Positions 1 to 12,514 of a DNA stretch of 64,000 bases are shown here, piece by piece. Source of the DNA: Deroplatys truncata (Eukaryota; Arthropoda; Insecta; Mantodea; Mantidae); NCBI GenBank assembly GCA_030765065.1, contig CM060990.1, forward strand, positions 456,404,321 through 456,468,320, given 5' to 3'. Position numbers and translations under genes: made by a program. A model generated the notes under the pieces. It worked only from the letters and a program-made list of their open reading frames with translations. It was not told where the DNA came from and searched no databases. How positions within the stretch are numbered: position 1 is the first letter of the stretch; the number at the start of each line of letters is the position of its first letter.

Positions 1-1541
1 CTTTTAGAGTAATAAAGTCTAGGAGGAACAAAGCTTTAAGAGAACACAGGCAAGACGTTTGGGAAACATGAATTAAATACCTTAGTAGCGCTATTGCTCT
101 TTCCATATTCGATCTCATTTGCTCCTTCATTTCCTCATTCCCGTTCAGAACGAAAAGCAGTAGTCTTGAGAATGCAGCAAGCAATTAGCACCTCGTCCCA
201 CCCTTTCTACAAGCAGAACAATGATAAGCGCCGCTGACAGACAGAAATTTTCAATTTGCATTAATTTGAAGCATAAATTCTGTCTTGCATTGTACAAGTA
301 ATTACTTCCTGCTTTAGATTTCATATTTTCTTCAAAGTATACAGAAATAGATAGTTGTTTGGAAACACTCATTTTGAACTTCCTACTCGTAGTGCGTAGC
401 TCCTTGAGACAGTAACTATGGTTATATATATGCCATATATATAATAATGTGAATTATAATGTGAAATGGTATTAATAAGAAAAATACTTGTATAAATAGA
501 AGTAAGGCATAAGTTTTATGTATGTGCAAGTGTAGCTGGAGCTGTGGAATTCTTGTTAAAAGCCGACAAACATGTCTTTGTGTTAGAATTAGGGCCCAGG
601 CAAAAAGGACTTGTACGGGAAGGTCATAAAAGCCAGACCTTGAGTCTTTGTGAAATAGGAAAGGCGACAAGCGAAAACAACATATGTTTGTAGAGATGCC
701 ACATGCTTGCAAACGTAGAACAATAGCCGGGTAAGCCTTCTGGAAGGTTCCAAGCTGAACGAAGACAGACAATGAAATTTTAAGGATGAATATGTTTAAA
801 ATCTTCAAGGGAAGAAATGTTAGTTCTAGCGTCTCCAACCGCCCTGGTTGAGTATAAAGTGCTGCGATGTGAATAAGATACATGTAAGCCCTCAGAAGCA
901 GGCGATATTATTTACTTCTTATAATGTAGTAGGAACGGTGAAAGGTTATCGATTTAAAGGTCTATAGGAACGTGTGATAAATATTACAATTAGTTCTAGA
1001 GCATGTATAAAATACTTGATTGCTCAGCGAACGCATGTTTGGCTTACGAACAGGGTAGGGCTCGACCGTTCTACAGCTCCAACTAACTTAAGAACTGTGT
1101 AGATTATTAATAAGACAGTCAATGCGTGTGCCATAAAAGCATAGTGTTCTTCAATAACTTAATCTATTGTTAGAGTTGCTACTTATTACCTTCCTTCCCG
1201 TATTACACCCTGCAAAGTTATACAAGCTCTACCAGAAACCCAAATAACAGCAGCCGTGGCAAGAAATAAAGATAAACTTTAAGAGTAACAACTAAAACAC
1301 AAGATAATTATCAGTATCACCAGAGTTCATATATTAAATCATATATTAATATATCGGACATACTGCGAGTTATGCTCTCCCTGCACGAGTATACCGCATC
1401 CTTTAGCAGTGAAATAATGATTTATACAGCTGAAGCTATACCAACATAAGGTCAGAAACTGAGTAAGACAATGATCCCTTTGGAAAAAGGAATAACATTA
1501 CCGTAACTTTAGAATTACTCCTAGTGCCTTTCTGTAATTTT
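1..1541. other. AT-rich stretch, no supported gene
   Basis: I see no gene, RNA or mobile element here. The longest open frame (422-883, minus, 153 codons) has a low-complexity hydrophobic tail rich in Ile, His and Leu that reads through AT-rich DNA and resembles no family I know, so I do not call it coding. Confidence 0.5.
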
Positions 1542-1555
1542 TATTACCTTCTATA
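1542..1555. repeat. Target-site duplication, left copy
   Basis: TATTACCTTCTATA is repeated exactly at 2095-2108 and brackets the 540 bp SINE. Confidence 0.8.
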
Positions 1556-2094
1556 TCTTATCTTCTGTTACGAAGGGAACTCGGCACCGATCCAGGGTGG
1601 ATATTGTACCTACGCCCCACGAGGGGGAGTACCCGGAGGAAGGATTAGGCGAGAGGAGTCACCGGGCGCCAGAATCCAGGAGCGACGGTACAGCAATGAC
1701 AGGATCTCTAAGTTTTTAGATGTAGATACCCCGGCAGACGGAAGGGTAGACCAAGGATCCCGCTCACATATAGGATGTTGGAATACCCCGGCAGCCAGGG
1801 ATGGAGAGGGTTACGGTGAGCATCCTTTTACCCTGCCACGCTGCACCTAAATACCATCGTAGACACTTCTGACCCTAAAAGAGGCCAACGGAATGAAGGC
1901 TGAATGAAATGATGAATGGAACGAAATGGAGGGACAGAAAATTCGGGAGCCGAAAGAAACCACTCCAGCATTCACCTGAAGAACCGGAAAACCCCAGAAA
2001 AAACCCATGGGTCAGAGTAAGCGTTGCCGGGAATCGATCCCGAAACCTCCCGAATGTGGGCCATAGACGTTGCCACCTGAGCCATCCCGCTTGG
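1556..2094 (-). mobile_element. tRNA-derived SINE-like retroposon, about 540 bp, with 14 bp target-site duplication
   Basis: This insert is clearly more GC-rich than its flanks and is bounded by an exact 14-base direct repeat, TATTACCTTCTATA, at 1542-1555 and 2095-2108. Read on the minus strand, it starts with a tRNA-like head: an A-box-like GGATGGCTCAGGTGG just inside 2094 and a B-box-like GGGATCGATTCCC near 2030-2042, spaced as in a tRNA. Those are internal RNA polymerase III promoter elements, as expected of a SINE. The body continues for about 450 bp without a convincing coding frame. The 3' end, near 1556, is short and purine-rich rather than a long poly(A). The exact duplication shows target-primed insertion of the whole unit. 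The plus-strand open frames at 1524-1850 and 1909-2109 run through it and are not genes. Confidence 0.75.
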
Positions 2095-2108
2095 TATTAC
2101 CTTCTATA

Positions 2109-4599
2109 AGAATGAAACGTTTTCTTCAGATAAACTTCGGGACTCATGCCGTGGGGATGATTTCTGCCATGCTTGATATAATATGAAGGTGCAATTCTTC
2201 CGAAGCTTCTAAAAATGTTTGCTCTAAAATCATGAATACCCAAGGCTCGCTGTGCGAACTGGATAACTGGAGAATTTGGAAATCACATGATTGGTCCACC
2301 TTTACCGCACCAGTTTTTTCCAAGTAGGCTATTGAGACTATCAAGCATGCTATAACTGATGTGCGCAATATCTTTCTCTTGCAAATACCCCTGTTACACT
2401 TTCAACTCAAGAAACCAGAATGCACAACATCTGACTCCTTGTTGAACTATAAGCGGCATTTGATTTGTCTCAGTTGTTTATAAGCAATCTCTTTCGCTTC
2501 TTATGTAGTATTAATGACGATGCTAAACTGCCATCCTTTCTGAACGCATTTGCAAATGACAGTAAAAATGAATAGGATGAATAATTATAAAAATTCAGCG
2601 ATTTGTTTGCGTCTTTCTAAACGGATCGTCCTGCATATATGGCATATTACCAGAAATAGCTTTATCTGCAGAATTCGAGGTCGTGTACCTATATACACGA
2701 TGTTTGACCAATTAAAGTCACAGCTGTAATTACTGTAGCCATACCGAAGTATCCAATTATGTCATCATAGGGTATTTTTATGTCTGTAACTCTTTCGGCT
2801 TAACCATATGCCGTGATTTTTATTAATTTTACTTTCAAATGTTTCAGCTCCCTTTAATCTGAAGTTAGTGATACGTTTTTAATGCATATTATTTATACTA
2901 CTACTTAAAATTTGTACTACTTTAAGGTTCAGAATACTGAAAGAAATCTAACAAAGTAGAATAACTTTTTACTATTTTTTTTAAATATGTGATAATTAAA
3001 TTTTTCAAGCTACTTTTCTAATTAATTGAGTTACTACTTAGTAGAAAATAATCCTTATGATTGTATAAAGTGAACAAAAATGATGCTTGAAACTTAATAT
3101 TTGTTTTAGCTGAAACGTTCTCTGCAGTGTAAGTCATAAAAATAAATATATCCGAGTAAAAGGCCCCAATTTGAAACTAACAGCCAGATATTAATAAACA
3201 ACATTAAGAATGGTCGCCTGATGGGGGAATACTAAAACAGCTTTAAATGATATGTATTAATTTGTAATACATCAAGGAACAATTTAAAGATAAAATTAAA
3301 GAATGCTATTTGTCTAACACTTTTGGAGTATTCGTAGTACAAATTCAACATTTCCAAACAAGTGGCAAACGAAACCCGGCCTATAACTGTGCTTTATTAT
3401 ATTGTTAAGAGGAATAAAACACAATATTTTAGAAAACTGTATACGAGGCGGATACGAGCATGTTTGTGCTGCATTTGTGTGAATTGCTTATAGCAGTTTA
3501 ATGCGTGAAACAGCTAAAGAATTACTAGAATTGGCAGCGTTTTCTCTATAGTGGTTAGTGGTACTGGATTACGGAACGTTATTACTGGCGTTTTCGGCTT
3601 TTCCTCAAAATTTGCTTATAATACATATTCATGCACATACACTGAATATTTCAAACTTTTACAATTTATGAACTTATTGTTTATCATGCTATTTGATTGA
3701 TACTGATGATAAAAATTCCAAGTTTACCTTCCGTGCACGCTTCATTTATTTCGTCTGGTTGACTTTCGTAATGCATTTCGTAACATAGTTCTGTAATATT
3801 TAAAAACTAATAACTATACTTATTCAGACGATCATCAAATTCCTATAGGAACTAAATTAAGAATAGTGAACAGTTCCCAAAACTTGCTTACGATGCACAC
3901 GTAGGAGGATTTATAAAAATTAGTCGTGCCCTCTTTTGGGTAAACGGATATACTCACGAACATCTCTTTAACACATGTAAAAATCAATAACATGCACTAT
4001 TTTATTATCTTGGTAAATAATCGTGCTGCTAATAGTTCAAGTGCGAGATTTTCGAAGATCTTAGGGAAGAAACGCCGATACAAGAAACTTACATAAAAAT
4101 CTGATATGTAAACATTCCCACTACATTGTCTACCCATTACCAATCAACAGGTGTTCCTTATATGTATATCTTATATTATTTGTATAAAATTTATTCTTCT
4201 ATCTAATTTACCTTAATCGCATTAAAGTTTGTATAGAATGACCTTCAAATTAGCAAATGCGAATGTAGTTTACATGCACGATATGAAAATGAAACGCCAC
4301 TGTTTGTGTAAGTAATATTGTTTAAATAGACAACTGGCTCAGTATTAAGATGTGGACTTCATGTGACAGTATCAGTGCAGGAAATTTCAGTATTTAGGAT
4401 TATCAAAGGAATATAATCAAAAGATTCTGAAACCCACAGGTTGTTGAAAAGTCTTATCTGTTTTATTGTGCTGTCATCTGAACAAGTAAGATACCTTTTT
4501 TAATAAATACTTCAGGTTTCGCAAGCCTTCGCATTAAAAGCCGCGAGTTTTATGATTCGCTTCAGCACTGGGTTACGGATACCACGGACTTTACGCTGA
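2109..4599. other. AT-rich stretch, no supported feature
   Basis: Only short open frames of 74 codons or fewer occur here. I recognise no repeat family or protein. Confidence 0.5.
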
Positions 4600-4612
4600 A
4601 AACATACGTAGA

Positions 4613-4904
4613 AAAAATTAAGTTGAGTTTTATTTATGGACGCTCTTTAACTGATAAGGTTCTTAGCGTCCCATTCTATATTGGGCGTTAAAGACCGGAA
4701 AATTTGCTCAGAGGCCTCTTTATCAGGCTTAAGTTCTTTTACGTGCCGTAAATCTACGACACGGGACCACCGGCTTTACTTCCATTCGGAAGGAAGCCAT
4801 GCTAAGGATTTTTATGCCCGAAAATATCCATCGTCCTCCACGGATTTGAAGCCGCGATCCATGTACTAGAAGCTAGCATGGTACCCCTTGACCAATAGGA
4901 CGAC
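4613..4904 (-). mobile_element. SINE family A, full-length copy 1
   Basis: This is a full-length member of a tRNA-headed SINE of about 285 bp that occurs six times in the window. On the minus strand it has a degenerate tRNA-like head near 4850-4900, then a conserved body (the motif around GGTGGTCCCGTGTCGTAGA, then AGAGGCCTC), then the 3' end reading GAGCGTCCATAAATAAAAC. It is flanked by a 13-base direct repeat with one mismatch (AAACATACGTAGA at 4600-4612, AAACATATGTAGA at 4905-4917), which defines the insertion exactly. The plus-strand frame at 4681-4869 is incidental. Confidence 0.85.
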
Positions 4905-4917
4905 AAACATATGTAGA

Positions 4918-5449
4918 GTTCACGAGTAGCTACGAACGTGCTGCACATTAGGGCTGCCAAGGTAATGCGTTTTACCTGTTCGTTTCATACGGTACATGAT
5001 GGGATAGGCTGGTTCCTTCCAGACCAACTCGTTCGAAAAGTAGCAACGAATACACCGAACTATGGTCGAGCTTCTGGTTTACATGCCCGCTCGTGGGAAA
5101 TGGGTCCCAATAGGTATTTACCCGTTCGAGTATTCGCTCGTTCGAGAGTTCACATCATAGACAAAGGAATGTCTTAAGACAAAGGAACGTCAATAGCCTA
5201 TGCCATGTTAATGCGTTTTCTACTCTGTTTCTACAAACTGTTATGGTCATATTTTCATATTTTGTTTTATCATTACACCTAAGCAAAGTGTGTGCGAAAA
5301 CATACACCAAAATAGACATCATAAAAGCTTCATATACAACTTCATTTTCAATTTCTGTGAGAGTAAAAACCAACTCGGTCATCTGTATAAATAAACATTA
5401 CAAATTATTTTATAATTAGCAATGGAACCTTGATACCGTCGATTGATTG
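4918..5449. other. Intergenic, no supported feature
   Basis: No family is recognised. The open frame at 4938-5177 shows no motif, and the stretch around 5120-5150 has a short GTTCGAG repetition. Confidence 0.4.
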
Positions 5450-5648
5450 AATTGAGTTTTTTTTTATTTATGGGCGCTCTTTAACTGCTGTGGCCCTTAT
5501 CGTCCCATTCTATATTGGACGTGAAAGACCGGTAATTTTCCTCAGAGGCCTATTTACCAGGCTTGAGATTCTTTTATGTGATGTAAATCTACGACACGGG
5601 ACCACTGGCCTTACTTCCCTTCCGAAGGAAGCCATTCTAAGACTTTTA
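5450..5648 (-). mobile_element. SINE family A, copy 2, 5'-truncated
   Basis: This is the 3' two-thirds of the same SINE in the same orientation as copy 1. The A-tail (as T-rich DNA) lies at 5450-5470, followed by the conserved 3' end and central body. Similarity stops near 5648, before the tRNA-like head. A head-less copy is the expected product of incomplete reverse transcription. Confidence 0.8.
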
Positions 5649-5649
5649 T

Positions 5650-6434
5650 TTTTTAAAGTTTTACATTATTGGGAGTTGCTGCGTTGAACTTTATGCTATG
5701 TAAGAAATGTTAGCAGTCAAGACTTCTTCACGTTACTGCCTCGCAACTGTCCCCAAAGATTTGCTGGACCTTTCTTGATAGATCTTGACTGCGTTGCATG
5801 CAACATTCCATAGACTCCTGTGTCAAAATGAAAACATGTAAATTAATGGGGGAAGGATTAGAGGTACTCATGTAACATGCAGCGTTAATCATATCTTGAT
5901 TTAGCTAACGCACTGAATCACATTTCTGCAATAGCCTGACTCGGTGACTCACTCTCAGCCATTACATGAACCTGCTCTGGTGACCAAACTCTGTGAATCC
6001 AGCAGAAACAAATCAGAACTTAAGACGTGAGATAATACAGCGCATGGAAATATTTGTTCTTTCCTTCCATTGTTAGTTTGTGTTTACGCAAGTCAAACTT
6101 GGGGTCACGAGCGTAGCTTACAGGCATTCCGTACGTCGAATTTCCGTAATAGAATTTCCTTTAGAAGAAAGTTTTCAGCCAAAATATAGTTGTACATAAA
6201 AAGGGAGCAAAGAAACTATTATTATTGTTGTTATTATTAGCCTTGACTAACAATAAAGGATTATTATCATCTGTGGCATTATCAAGATAAAAATATTGCT
6301 GTCAGTTGGAGAATGTCGAACAGGAACAATGCCGGAGTTAGCATACAATTCAAAATTGGTTACACGCATTTATACACAAAAACTATTAATAAGAGCATAA
6401 TTCAATGAACAAGCTTTGTCTTTACAGTTTTTTT
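5650..6434. other. AT-rich stretch, no supported feature
   Basis: I see no recognisable feature here. Confidence 0.4.
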
Positions 6435-6528
6435 ATTAAGCGAGTATCGGATATCGAGTTTCGGTGCTCAAAAAATCAGTATCGGTATCGAGTATCGAGA
6501 AATAGTGGTATCGTTCCATCACTAATTA
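6435..6528. mobile_element. Possible hAT-type transposon end
   Basis: A short run of TATCGAG/TATCGGT words ends in GGTATCGTTCCATCACTAA. Read on the other strand this resembles the terminal sequence of many insect hAT transposons, with a TAGTGATGGAACGATACC-type end followed by repeated CGATA. No partner terminus was found in the window, so this is either a lone end or a chance simple repeat. Confidence 0.3.
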
Positions 6529-7037
6529 TAATGCAACAAATGAAATAATGGTTATTCTTTAAAGTCCAGAAGTTGCACAACTGCCATTAAAGTAAAGTAT
6601 TTTCATACCAACCTTAACGAAAATTCAGTTTAATTACTCAAAAGTTGTTGCTTTACACTGATGATATATGGCAGGTCCACTAACTGAAAAAGAAGTTCAT
6701 TGTGCTTAAAATTTCGTTTTCTTTTAATGAGATAAAAATGAACAAATCTGAGAAAAACCCAGTGTTGACAAATGACGATATTTTAGAGGCAACTTAATGC
6801 TGTACAACATGAAATCTGATAAAAATGAAACCAAAGACAGTTTTCTTAAAAGATAATTTTAAACAACTCTTCACAAAATATACCTAATTCAGGAGGAATA
6901 TGTATGATCTGGTTCTGGCTAATTTCATGTTTATGAAGTTCATTTTCAAAATCTGATTGAGAAGCTCAGGTGAAAACATACATTATCGTGCTCTATCTTG
7001 TATGCCTCGAGCCAAGGAACCAATAACTTAAAATAAT

Positions 7038-7330
7038 AACACATTTTTCTTTTAGCAATTTACGCTTCCAGTAAATGATTGTTGATGTGAGTGATCACAA
7101 AGTCGTCAACATTTTCAGGTGAAACGAAATATAACATAGTAATAAGTAAGTTTTCTTTTAGCAATTTATTCTTCCAGGAAATGAATGTTGCTGTAAATGA
7201 ACACAGTGATAAATTTTTTCAGCTGAAGGTGAACATAACATAATAACCTATAATAAAGAGAATAACTTATTTTTGTATTAGCATTTTATGCTTCCAACAT
7301 ATGAATGTTGCAGTGAATGAATTTCATTAG
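7038..7330. repeat. Three-unit degenerate tandem repeat, about 115 bp per unit
   Basis: Units begin near 7038, 7150 and 7267. Each contains TTTTAGCAATTTA-type text followed by CTTCCAGNAAATGAATGTTG and GTGAATGA, then a run ending in an ATAACATAATAA-like stretch. The divergence between units indicates an old local duplication. No protein or tRNA-like motif is seen. Confidence 0.65.
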
Positions 7331-7785
7331 GTAAAATATCATAATATCTAATAATCTGCCATGCCAGATAGGCGAAATATGGTTTCATAGAAGGGCAGGG
7401 CAGATTTAGTGTTTCAGTCAAAAAGTGGGTTGATTATCATAAAGAGATGAGTGATGTACTGTTTAGGGAATCGTTTACCGATCTCCTTCAGAGACTGGAA
7501 GATGCGTGTCTGATAGTAATGGGCAATGCTTAAAGAAAAAGAACCCAATGCAAATTCTAGGAAAGTTGAAATTTTGTCATAACTTCAAAGCAAGAATATA
7601 CCTCATAATACACATACAACCGAATAATAAACTAATTGTAAAAGGGTTGACTAAGCTTATTACTGTTGGTAATTCATTGTTAGGGCATGCATTCAAATAT
7701 CACCTGTGACCGTTGAGGTTGTTGTAGCCCCACTGTTGGAGAACCAAACTTGAAGTTGTTTTGACCACGCACGTACGATACAAAC

Positions 7786-7842
7786 TTTCCGGTGGCCTTC
7801 GCTCCACGTTTACGTTTCCGGTGGCCTTCGCCCCACGTTTAA
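7786..7842. repeat. Short direct duplication, 28-29 bp, GC-rich
   Basis: CCGGTGGCCTTCGCTCCACG is followed directly by a near-identical second copy with one change. The GC content contrasts with the surroundings. Confidence 0.7.
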
Positions 7843-7849
7843 AAATCAA

Positions 7850-10365
7850 CATTATAATCTTAATGTTTATTTAAATACTATATATGTATGCCTCTGCTGC
7901 GTCAGTAGTAATTTTCAGAACATGTATCCCTTAGCAGGGCTGGTGTGGCTAAAGAATGAAGGCTTACATAAATTATAATTGTGTTGTACTTTTTTATTAA
8001 TTCTTTACACGATTAAATAACACTTGACTGATGTTTCCTACTGTAGAGCTGTGAGATTATTGTTATTTGCACTTTTAAACACCTAAACTTTATATTATTC
8101 TCACCGCAATGAATTTTTATGTCTCATTCTGAACCTATGCCGTACCGATCGGATACGCAATCTAATAGCGTCTGCTTGGGTACGCTATGCTGTAGCGTTT
8201 GCCGCCTGAATTTGTAAATTTCCTCTATTTCAAGTCTCTGATTGGTTAAGCTTACTCCAATAGAATACTTTTATTTAACTTAAAGCTTTTCTAGTTGCTG
8301 ATTGGCTATTTATAAACTGTTTTAAATATTACATTATTGTTCCAAGAATTATTAGTAGCCTTTATTAAACTTTCTAATTTATTGTTGTTTCAAGGTTACC
8401 GCATTGCTAGCAACTTTCGGCTTCTACTTTATAATTCTGTTTGCTATGGAAGGTATTTTACTTCTATTCTCACAGCTCCTACATTGTTAAATTACGTAAT
8501 ACATTCACATAACATTATTATACATGTACATAATAATATAAACATAATACAATGACTGTTACATACATTTTATATATTATTATACACATATTGCTTTAAG
8601 GCGGGCTGTTATTATATTTTATATTATATAATTAGACTCATATCATTTAAGTTAAAAATACTGCCTCACCGTTGACCGCGCTTGTATTTCACTTGTATCA
8701 TTCAATTCCATCATCACGCGAACTTGAGCTACGTATAAGAAAGGCGGCAACACAAGTGAAGTAAACAGACTGAGCCTTCCCCTTGGGTCTGGTCACTTTG
8801 GACGTTCAAACAGGAAATAAGACATAATCGCTCGGTATACCAAACGGAATGGTCTAAGAGAGGGACACTATTTGGAACCCAGTACACCCAACCCGCGTAT
8901 GCAGGAGCTCATTTGTCTTTGAAGGTACGAATGGTACAAAATAGTGACCAAAACTCGTTCGATGGACAGCTCTACTACATATTCCTTCTCCCACTGAATA
9001 TATAACGTCCATTTTATTCCTTCCATCCAAATGTATTCCAATTGATAGAAAGATTGAAGGAGGTACAAAGAAAGCCTACGTAAAGCTAGAAAGTAACAAG
9101 AAAACAGGCAGAAAATTATCTATAAAAATATTATAAAGAGAGACAACTTGTTTGCGTGCGTGTGCGCGCGTCTGTGTGTGTTAAAGCTCGGAAACTACTC
9201 AACTGTATCTGGTAAATCTTTCACCATAGAAAACCTATGTTCTTCTCGACGGACATGGCCATAAGACAACTTCTAAATTCACTCCTAAATGACTAAACGA
9301 CTAAAACGGATTTACGATACCTGGATATTAGAATACCAACATGTTGAAGTCATAAAAGAACTAGGCTACGAAGAAGGCTTTGACTTTTGTTGAGAATGCC
9401 TTGGAGTAGAAAACAATTGTTGTGTCTCATTCTAAGCATTATACATAGATGGTCACGATTTAGTAGCAGGGACAACAGAAGAAAACACAAAATAAAATAC
9501 AATCGAGTCTGCTTATAACGGTATATGTGTACAAGATGTATACCAAAATCTTCTAGTAATTCATATATATGAAAATGTCCATGTATTCCCTGCGGATGTA
9601 TTTATTTATTGGCATTGTATGCTGAATAGTTGCAAAAAGAGAAAGACTCTTGAACCGTCTAGCATCAGGCGTCCGAAACATCACAGTTGAATTAGGCTAA
9701 ACGAAGTCTGACTGTCACCAAACATATTCATTTGTTACTGATGTTTGTGAAGTCAAATTACAAAGATTTCACAGAAAAAATACACAAAGCCTCTTAGATT
9801 ATAAAAACACAGGTTCAATGGAGGTCTTAAAAGATGTAAAGTAAATAAGATCAGAATTTTTTGTATTGTCTGTATTCATGTAAAAAAAGAAACTATGCAT
9901 ATTTGTGCATTTGTGTGCATCATGCCGTAGTAGGTAATTTTCAAAATTCAACGAGATAGTTATTTCAGCATGAAATGTTGTGACAAAATGTGGACAAAAC
10001 CCCATATTTTATTTTTGCCTGTTTATTTAGGTATCTAGTAGGCATCAACTTGTACGACTCTTATTAAATCTGAAAGCACACCCGTGCAACGCCTTATATG
10101 TTCATAAAACAAGAAATGGAAAATGGGAAAAAATTAGAGTTTTGTTCAAGACATTCCGCTGTGTTCTATAGACATATACTTTAACAATACCTACAGCATA
10201 TATACAAACTATGTCTTTGGAAAATCGAAAGAAAACTAAGTTGCTTCTTGCAATAGAATAGATCACATTCTCACGAGTTCCGTTTGAAGCCAGGAATCAA
10301 TTCGAATTTTTCCTTAAACTCCAGACGACTTTCTATTAAGAGTATCAGATTCATATGTACCTATA
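7850..10365. other. AT-rich stretch, no supported gene
   Basis: Only short frames are present. A short GT-rich run occurs near 9150-9180. I recognise nothing else. Confidence 0.45.
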
Positions 10366-10883
10366 TAGTCGAGTGCATGGAAACGTGCCGATGCTTTTTG
10401 GTTTCCTATTGGTTTCCTTTTGATGTGTTTCTTTATTTAATGTTAGGAGAAACTCCTTATTATCTATATTTCACATGAGCCCCAAGTGAGCCAATTTCTT
10501 ATTGGTTTGAATTCAAGTCCTACACACACACACACATTATCCTCAGAATGAAGGTCAGGCATAAGTGAATGGCAAAAGGGGAGGAGACACATTTCACCCT
10601 AGTGGCTGGGAGCCATTCTTCGCAACGACGGTTGACACCAGCCCCGGGATGTGTCTGTCTCGTATTAGTTTGATGTCAAAAGTTCGGCACTCAAGCATTA
10701 ACTTATGAGCACAGGCCGGTTTCAGGCTCGGAAGCGAAGCAAAAGGGGTGAGTAAAGCAAGCTTTAAGTTGGCTGTTAGAGCCATATAAGGGGCGAGAGC
10801 TAAGAGTATCATAGGCGGTTTAGTATTTCCTTACCAAGTAAACCACCACGTATTATATTGGTAATATTCCATTCACTTGAGTG
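10366..10883 (+). mobile_element. TA-flanked MITE family M, copy 1
   Basis: This 518 bp unit belongs to a four-copy family with imperfect terminal inverted repeats. The left end reads like AGTCGAGTGCATGGAAACG and the right end is its approximate complement, with TA on both sides. No transposase is encoded. The TA target and the CAGT-type terminus fit a non-autonomous Tc1/mariner-type element. Internal landmarks shared with the other copies are GCAACGACGGTT, a CA-rich run, and GGCGGTTTAGTATTTC near the right end. Confidence 0.75.
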
Positions 10884-11755
10884 TAGATACTTTGCTTCAA
10901 GTCAACCTTACGCTTCGGTTTTTGTCACAAAAAAACAACGCCAACTGCAGCTTTGTGTACATTTCTAGTAACATGTTTGTTCTGCGAAATGTTGAGCTTG
11001 AACATTTTCAAAGCAATGAATAAAGAACCTGATTTAACTGTATACCCTACTTATGTAACTGAAAATACTCTCAGGTCAATCCTTGGTATATCCACTACAC
11101 TGAAAACGTTTACGTACATATACCTTGTTTTTAAACTCATGTGAGGTTTTTCTTCAGCTACCACAAATATTGCGGAAGAGTGCCGTTGTTCTGCCCATTG
11201 GGAAGAAAAAGTGGCAAGTCAGATATTTTGAAAAGAACGCGCTTTCTTCCTCATTAGTGAATATGATTTAAGCATAGATTTAAGCTTGTTTATCTGGTTG
11301 AACGATGCTTTGTGCAAGTATTTAGTAATTTCACCATGTTTCAATTTAGTCTAAAATACGTTCTACATCTTTGTCTTCATATAGGGTGATAAAAGCTCAA
11401 TACATTTGGCCAAATATTTTGTATTAATTGCAATTTCATCAGAACAAGATTTTTGTAAATCCTGTCTCGTAATAAAGCACTTGTAGAAATCATTCTCACT
11501 CGCACACATTTGTTTTTTACTTATACACATCAAATTTAGCTTTGTTTTCATTTTTTATTTTACAAGATGTCAATGTACAGCTCTCTTTTCCTTTATAACT
11601 GTGTAGCGTTGAGAAACAGCATAAGATAAGCAAACCTAACTGCAGAAAGTAGTCAGATTTCATTCAAATATTAAACTTATATACAGCTCTTTCCTTTGTA
11701 GCATTAACTACTCGTTATTGTGTACAGTACTGGCAACTGTAGGGGAATTTTAACC

Positions 11756-11796
<41 letters not shown>

Positions 11797-12500
11797 GCAA
11801 AAACTAAAAAAAAGAGCAGAGGGATATTTCTGTCAGTTTATTGTTTGAATTTTTATCTTTCTTATACTCGTTCTAAAAGTTTAGTTTATGAATAGCGTGT
11901 AACAGAGAAAACAAAAAAGCTTTCCCGTAATATACCAAAATTAAACAAAGTCTCTGTTCACTTGTTTCTCGGTGCAAATTTCAGTACATATTTGCTTTGC
12001 ATATTTTTAGTATTTGGTGATCAGAAGAAGGTAACCGAGAGGAATGTGCCACGTAATTTTAACTGTCCGGATTATGTTTATACACGCTAGTACCCTTAAA
12101 TACACACAACGTTGTTAGTTAACTCATCCATGATTTAAAGTCTTTTGTTATTATCTTCTTTGCTTCTTTGTGAATAGTATGTCCCTTCTTCGAACAGCAG
12201 TCATATGTATAGAATAATAAAATCAGGAGAAAAGTATCATCATTTATAAGTTGTACTACACAACGTAACGCGTGCGAGTAGAGAGAGCCAAACAATGCGT
12301 AATACATATCACAGCGGTTAGTAATATAATAATCCGTGCAAATTAAGAAAGCGATTGACGTTTCGTGGATCAACACAGGACGTTCCACTTATCGCGAGAA
12401 TATGGAGAGCGCGCTAGGATTAGTGTATACAAAGGCGATTGTGTTGCGCCTATTAATGAAATAACTGTATTGTAAAACGATAATAATCTTATTATTGTTA
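10884..12500. other. Intergenic with a (GA)n microsatellite
   Basis: No gene is recognised. An (AG)n tract runs from 11758 to 11793. Confidence 0.5.
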
Positions 12501-12514
12501 TTATTAATCATAAT

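Noticed and set aside
422-883. 153-codon minus-strand open frame
   Set aside because: Composition follows the AT-rich DNA, the end is a His/Ile run over ATAATGTG-type simple sequence, and there is no motif or family resemblance.
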